A stretch of DNA of 8,469 bases from Thermofilaceae archaeon (lineage in GTDB: Archaea > Thermoproteota > Thermoprotei > Thermofilales > B69-G16): the NCBI GenBank assembly GCA_027017165.1, contig JALURF010000169.1, positions 1-8,469 on the forward strand, in the 5' to 3' direction. The notes beneath the pieces are model-generated. The model was not told where the DNA came from and ran no database searches. It was given only the letters and a program-made list of their open reading frames with translations. A program made the translations under genes and the position numbers. Shown piece by piece: positions 6,790 to 8,469 of this stretch. The stretch's first letter is position 1. Every line of letters starts with the position of its first letter.

Positions 6790-7749
6790 CTATTTACTCA
6801 CTTTTTTCCCACAGCGAGGACAGTATACCGCTCCTGGAGGTAGTTTAGCTCCACAAAACGGGCAGAAAGACCCGCTAGTCGTAGCTTTAGTAAAGTCGAA
6901 TCCGCAGTAAGGGCAGAAACGCGCGTCCGCTGGAACACTTCTATTACAGCTAGGGCAAGTCTTTACCTGCGCTGCTGGCGCTGCGGCAGGCTGGCTTGGC
7001 TGTGCTGGTGGAGGCGTAAATACGGGAGGTATCATGACCATACCAGCGCCGAGAGCGGCTCCCGGAGATTTTCCAAGCTCTTTTGCCATAGTCTTAGCTG
7101 TCTCCATTTGGAGAACGTAGGCTGCCTGTCCGCTTTGTTTAATCCAGAAAAGCCTCTCCCTATACTCCGGCGTGGTGTCTATGCCTTCAAACTTTAGGTC
7201 TATAAGTTCTAGGCCTATTCTCTTGAATTCGTCTTGTATCATGGCTTTAGCCTTAAAGCTTACCTCGTCCACTTTCGTAAAAACTGTTAAGAGGTCGTAT
7301 TTAGCTAGGAAATCTATCAGTCGTTCATTGATAAAGCCGCGTATAAACCCGTTTACCTCGCTTGTAGTGTATCTATCTTGTCCTCCTACTACTTCATTAA
7401 CAAATACTTTAGGGTCTTCTACTCTAAACCAGTAACCGCCGTAGAATGTTAATGGTGCTAGGTCTGTCGTTTGAGACCTCCCACCAAACTTACCCATGAA
7501 CTGTTTAGTAGAGACAAAAATTACCGTAGCCTTAAAGGGAGATTCAGGATAACCAAGCAACTTCACCAGGTAATCCGTTAAAAGTGGAAGATTAAGCGTG
7601 GTAAGCGTATGTCTACCAGGTCCTAATACGTCGTAGGCTTTGCCATCTCTAAAGAATACCGCGACCTCATATTCGTGGACGATAAGCTGGGCGCCCCACT
7701 CAATTCTCTCGTCTGGAGATCGCCATACGATATCGTCTTTTCCAGGAGT
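6790..7749 (-). CDS. SPFH (band 7) domain protein with two C-terminal zinc ribbons, N-terminus lost at chimeric junction
   Basis: I read 319 codons in frame from the T-run to the TAG at 6792-6790. No start codon lies upstream of GTG 7566, and the frame carries convincing family sequence well before that point (DDIVWRSPDERIEWGAQLIV, then YDVLGPGRHTLTT), so the true start is missing, probably by about 15-25 residues. The order is SPFH domain (about 1-210), Pro/Ala-rich linker (about 241-261), then two CxxC...CxxC zinc ribbons with cysteines at 265, 268, 279, 282 and 296, 299, 310, 313. This matches the YdjI-like 'virion core protein' SPFH group; Bacillus YdjI helps bring PspA to the membrane. 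The archaeal role is unknown; membrane-microdomain scaffolding is inference. Following the frame into the A-run gives lysines, then a stop at 7767-7765. Confidence 0.85.
   Translation of the reverse strand, partial: TPGKDDIVWRSPDERIEWGAQLIVHEYEVAVFFRDGKAYDVLGPGRHTLTTLNLPLLTDYLVKLLGYPESPFKATVIFVSTKQFMGKFGGRSQTTDLAPLTFYGGYWFRVEDPKVFVNEVVGGQDRYTTSEVNGFIRGFINERLIDFLAKYDLLTVFTKVDEVSFKAKAMIQDEFKRIGLELIDLKFEGIDTTPEYRERLFWIKQSGQAAYVLQMETAKTMAKELGKSPGAALGAGMVMIPPVFTPPPAQPSQPAAAPAAQVKTCPSCNRSVPADARFCPYCGFDFTKATTSGSFCPFCGAKLPPGAVYCPRCGKKVSK
6802..6807 (+). terminator. Possible T-run terminator of cdc48 inside the convergent SPFH gene
   Basis: A run of six T's lies 14 nt past the cdc48 stop, within the 3' end of the opposite-strand SPFH gene. 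Archaeal RNA polymerase commonly terminates at short T-runs without a hairpin. With only one base between the two stop codons, any cdc48 terminator has to lie in the SPFH coding sequence. Confidence 0.3.
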
Positions 7750-7765
7750 TTTTTTTTTTTTTTTT
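7749..7765. other. 17-T run at a probable chimeric or assembly junction
   Basis: An unbroken run of 17 T's, far longer than any other homopolymer I see here (about 6). To its left is archaeal-type DNA with an SPFH reading frame cut mid-domain; to its right, GC content, codon choice and ribosome-binding sites change at once. No inverted repeats, target duplication, tRNA or integrase mark the boundary. A library or assembly chimera is the simplest explanation; a real insertion is less likely. Confidence 0.8.
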
Positions 7766-7766
7766 C

Positions 7767-7817
7767 ATCACTCTTCGCATCTCGCGCAAAGCGGTCAGCA
7801 AGATCAGGAGGCGGTAA
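7767..7817 (+). CDS. Possible C-terminal tail of the gene before the HAS-barrel gene
   Basis: In this frame the first bases after the T-run read ITLRISRKAVSKIRRR followed by TAA (7815-7817), two bases before the next gene's GTG. The next gene's AGGAGG lies within the last codons. This is the usual layout of tightly packed bacterial operon genes, but 16 codons are too few to identify anything and the frame may be chance. Confidence 0.25.
   Translation: MTLRISRKAVSKIRRR
7806..7811 (+). promoter_or_regulatory. Consensus Shine-Dalgarno of the HAS-barrel gene
   Basis: AGGAGG sits 8 nt before the GTG at 7820 and fixes that start, although the open frame continues upstream through the T-run. Confidence 0.75.
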
Positions 7818-7819
7818 CA

Positions 7820-8395
7820 GTGATCATCGGGAAGATCGTGAAATCGAACTCCCATATCGACTATCTCTGCCGGATTCTGGACCGGCTGGAGACAGCCGAT
7901 CCTCCTCAACCGCACGACTACGCCTTTGGCCAGTTCGTCCGCATCGGTACCGAGACGGTCGGCATCATCTACGATTCCCAGCTCATCAATCCCGACTACG
8001 GGAACTACGGTCCTCGCCTCACCACTCCTCCCGAGCAGAATGCGGTCTTCAGCCCAGATTATCTGAACGAACAGGCTACCCTGGTCGGCATCCTCCTGCT
8101 CGGCTGGCTAGAGGGATCAAGAGGAATCCACCGTGTTCCCCGCTACGTCATCCCGATCAACACCGAGGTCGAGACCATGGATGAGGAGGCGATCCGCCGT
8201 TTTCATTCCGATCAGGACCAGGAATTCCAGCTTCATTACTACTCACATATCCTTACCCATGCCGGGCCGATCGGGATTCAACTCCTCTTGACCGTCATCG
8301 AACAGCTCGGTAGACTCTTTACCGAAGCGAGTGCAAGCCTGCAGATTCTCCAGGATACCCTGAGCTGGCAGCTTACCCTGAGCCAGATACGATAA
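7820..8395 (+). CDS. HAS-barrel domain protein (HerA-associated type), probably bacterial
   Basis: A 191-residue protein starting VIIGKIVKSNSHIDYLCRIL. The opening strand, the motif DYAFGQFVRIG followed by TVGIIYDSQLINPDYGNYGPRL, and the later VPRYVIPINTEVETMDEEAIRRFH and LHYYSHILTHAG resemble HAS-barrel proteins encoded next to HerA/FtsK-like DNA-pumping ATPases. In such loci the barrel is thought to help the ATPase assemble or bind partners; no ATPase gene is visible here, so this role is inferred. There is no P-loop, signal peptide or membrane span. The GTG start rests on AGGAGG at 7806-7811; the in-frame extension to the left crosses the T-run and is artificial. GC content and codon choice differ sharply from the archaeal genes. 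The next gene begins 12 nt after the TAA. Confidence 0.7.
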   Translation: MIIGKIVKSNSHIDYLCRILDRLETADPPQPHDYAFGQFVRIGTETVGIIYDSQLINPDYGNYGPRLTTPPEQNAVFSPDYLNEQATLVGILLLGWLEGSRGIHRVPRYVIPINTEVETMDEEAIRRFHSDQDQEFQLHYYSHILTHAGPIGIQLLLTVIEQLGRLFTEASASLQILQDTLSWQLTLSQIR

Positions 8396-8407
8396 GGAGG
8401 GATGCAT

Positions 8408-8469
8408 ATGCCAAACCGGTTTTCTCGCGCATTGCTTTGGGGGGTGCTCCTGATAGGGCTGACCTCCGG
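8408..8469 (+). CDS. Start of a gene for a secreted or membrane-anchored protein (runs off the window)
   Basis: Only 20 codons are visible: MPNRFSRALLWGVLLIGLTS. A short basic n-region (Arg4, Arg7) followed by a hydrophobic stretch is typical of a signal peptide or N-terminal membrane anchor. AAGGAGGG ends 6-7 nt before ATG 8408 and favours it over the in-frame ATG at 8402, which would be too close. It follows the HAS-barrel gene by 12 nt, probably in one operon. The function cannot be stated. Confidence 0.6.
   Translation, partial: MPNRFSRALLWGVLLIGLTS

Noticed and set aside
7749..7765. T-run as a natural transcription terminator or IS insertion scar
   Set aside because: It interrupts the SPFH domain near its N-terminus, has no inverted repeats or target duplication, and coincides with a composition break; a chimera fits better.
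7675..8184. Second long plus-strand frame across the junction
   Set aside because: It overlaps the HAS-barrel gene in another frame, has Arg/Ser-rich shadow composition, and also crosses the chimeric junction.
7640..8395. Open frame of 251 codons spanning the T-run on the plus strand
   Set aside because: Its first part is antisense to clear SPFH coding sequence and it crosses the T-run as a block of Phe; only the part from GTG 7820, with AGGAGG, is a real gene.

Overview
This window is a join of two unrelated pieces of DNA. Positions 1 to about 7748 are gene-dense archaeal DNA of moderate GC (hand counts: 40% in 5161-5220, 37% in 7201-7260), rich in AGA/AGG arginine and ATA isoleucine codons. 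It carries ribosomal protein L13e, a DRG-like TGS-domain GTPase and a two-domain Cdc48/VAT AAA ATPase. L13e beside an archaeal-type Cdc48 points to a hyperthermophilic or thermophilic archaeon of the Thermoproteota/TACK group; I cannot place it more precisely. Positions about 7766-8469 are GC-richer (60% in 7921-7980, 57% in 8041-8100), use CGC/CTC/ATC-type codons and consensus AGGAGG ribosome-binding sites, and look bacterial. The two meet at a run of 17 T's (7749-7765), where an archaeal SPFH-domain gene loses its N-terminus.

Layout of the archaeal part. A minus-strand series of five genes runs from 3338 down to the left edge: a small four-cysteine protein, a large polytopic membrane protein starting directly after the previous stop, a small three-helix membrane protein, ribosomal protein L13e, and an HD-domain phosphohydrolase whose ribosome-binding site overlaps the L13e stop codon. 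Gaps are 0, 39, 29 or more, and 11 nt, so most may be co-transcribed. A 58-bp divergent promoter region (3339-3396) separates this series from the plus-strand DRG/TGS GTPase, followed after 65 bp (with its own TATA-like box) by the cdc48 gene. Convergent to cdc48, with one base between the stop codons, is an SPFH (band 7) protein ending in two zinc ribbons, cut at its 5' end by the T-run.

The foreign right end has a complete HAS-barrel-type protein (relatives usually sit beside HerA/FtsK-like ATPases), possibly the tail of a gene before it, and the first 20 codons of a gene whose product begins like a signal peptide or membrane anchor.

The archaeal genes cover translation (L13e, DRG-like GTPase), protein unfolding (Cdc48), nucleotide or signal hydrolysis (HD) and membrane proteins of unknown role. 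I see no insertion sequence, CRISPR array, tRNA or rRNA, and no convincing new multi-gene system. The most useful observations are the chimeric junction, the degenerate G3 motif of the GTPase, and the uncharacterised four-Cys/polytopic membrane gene pair.
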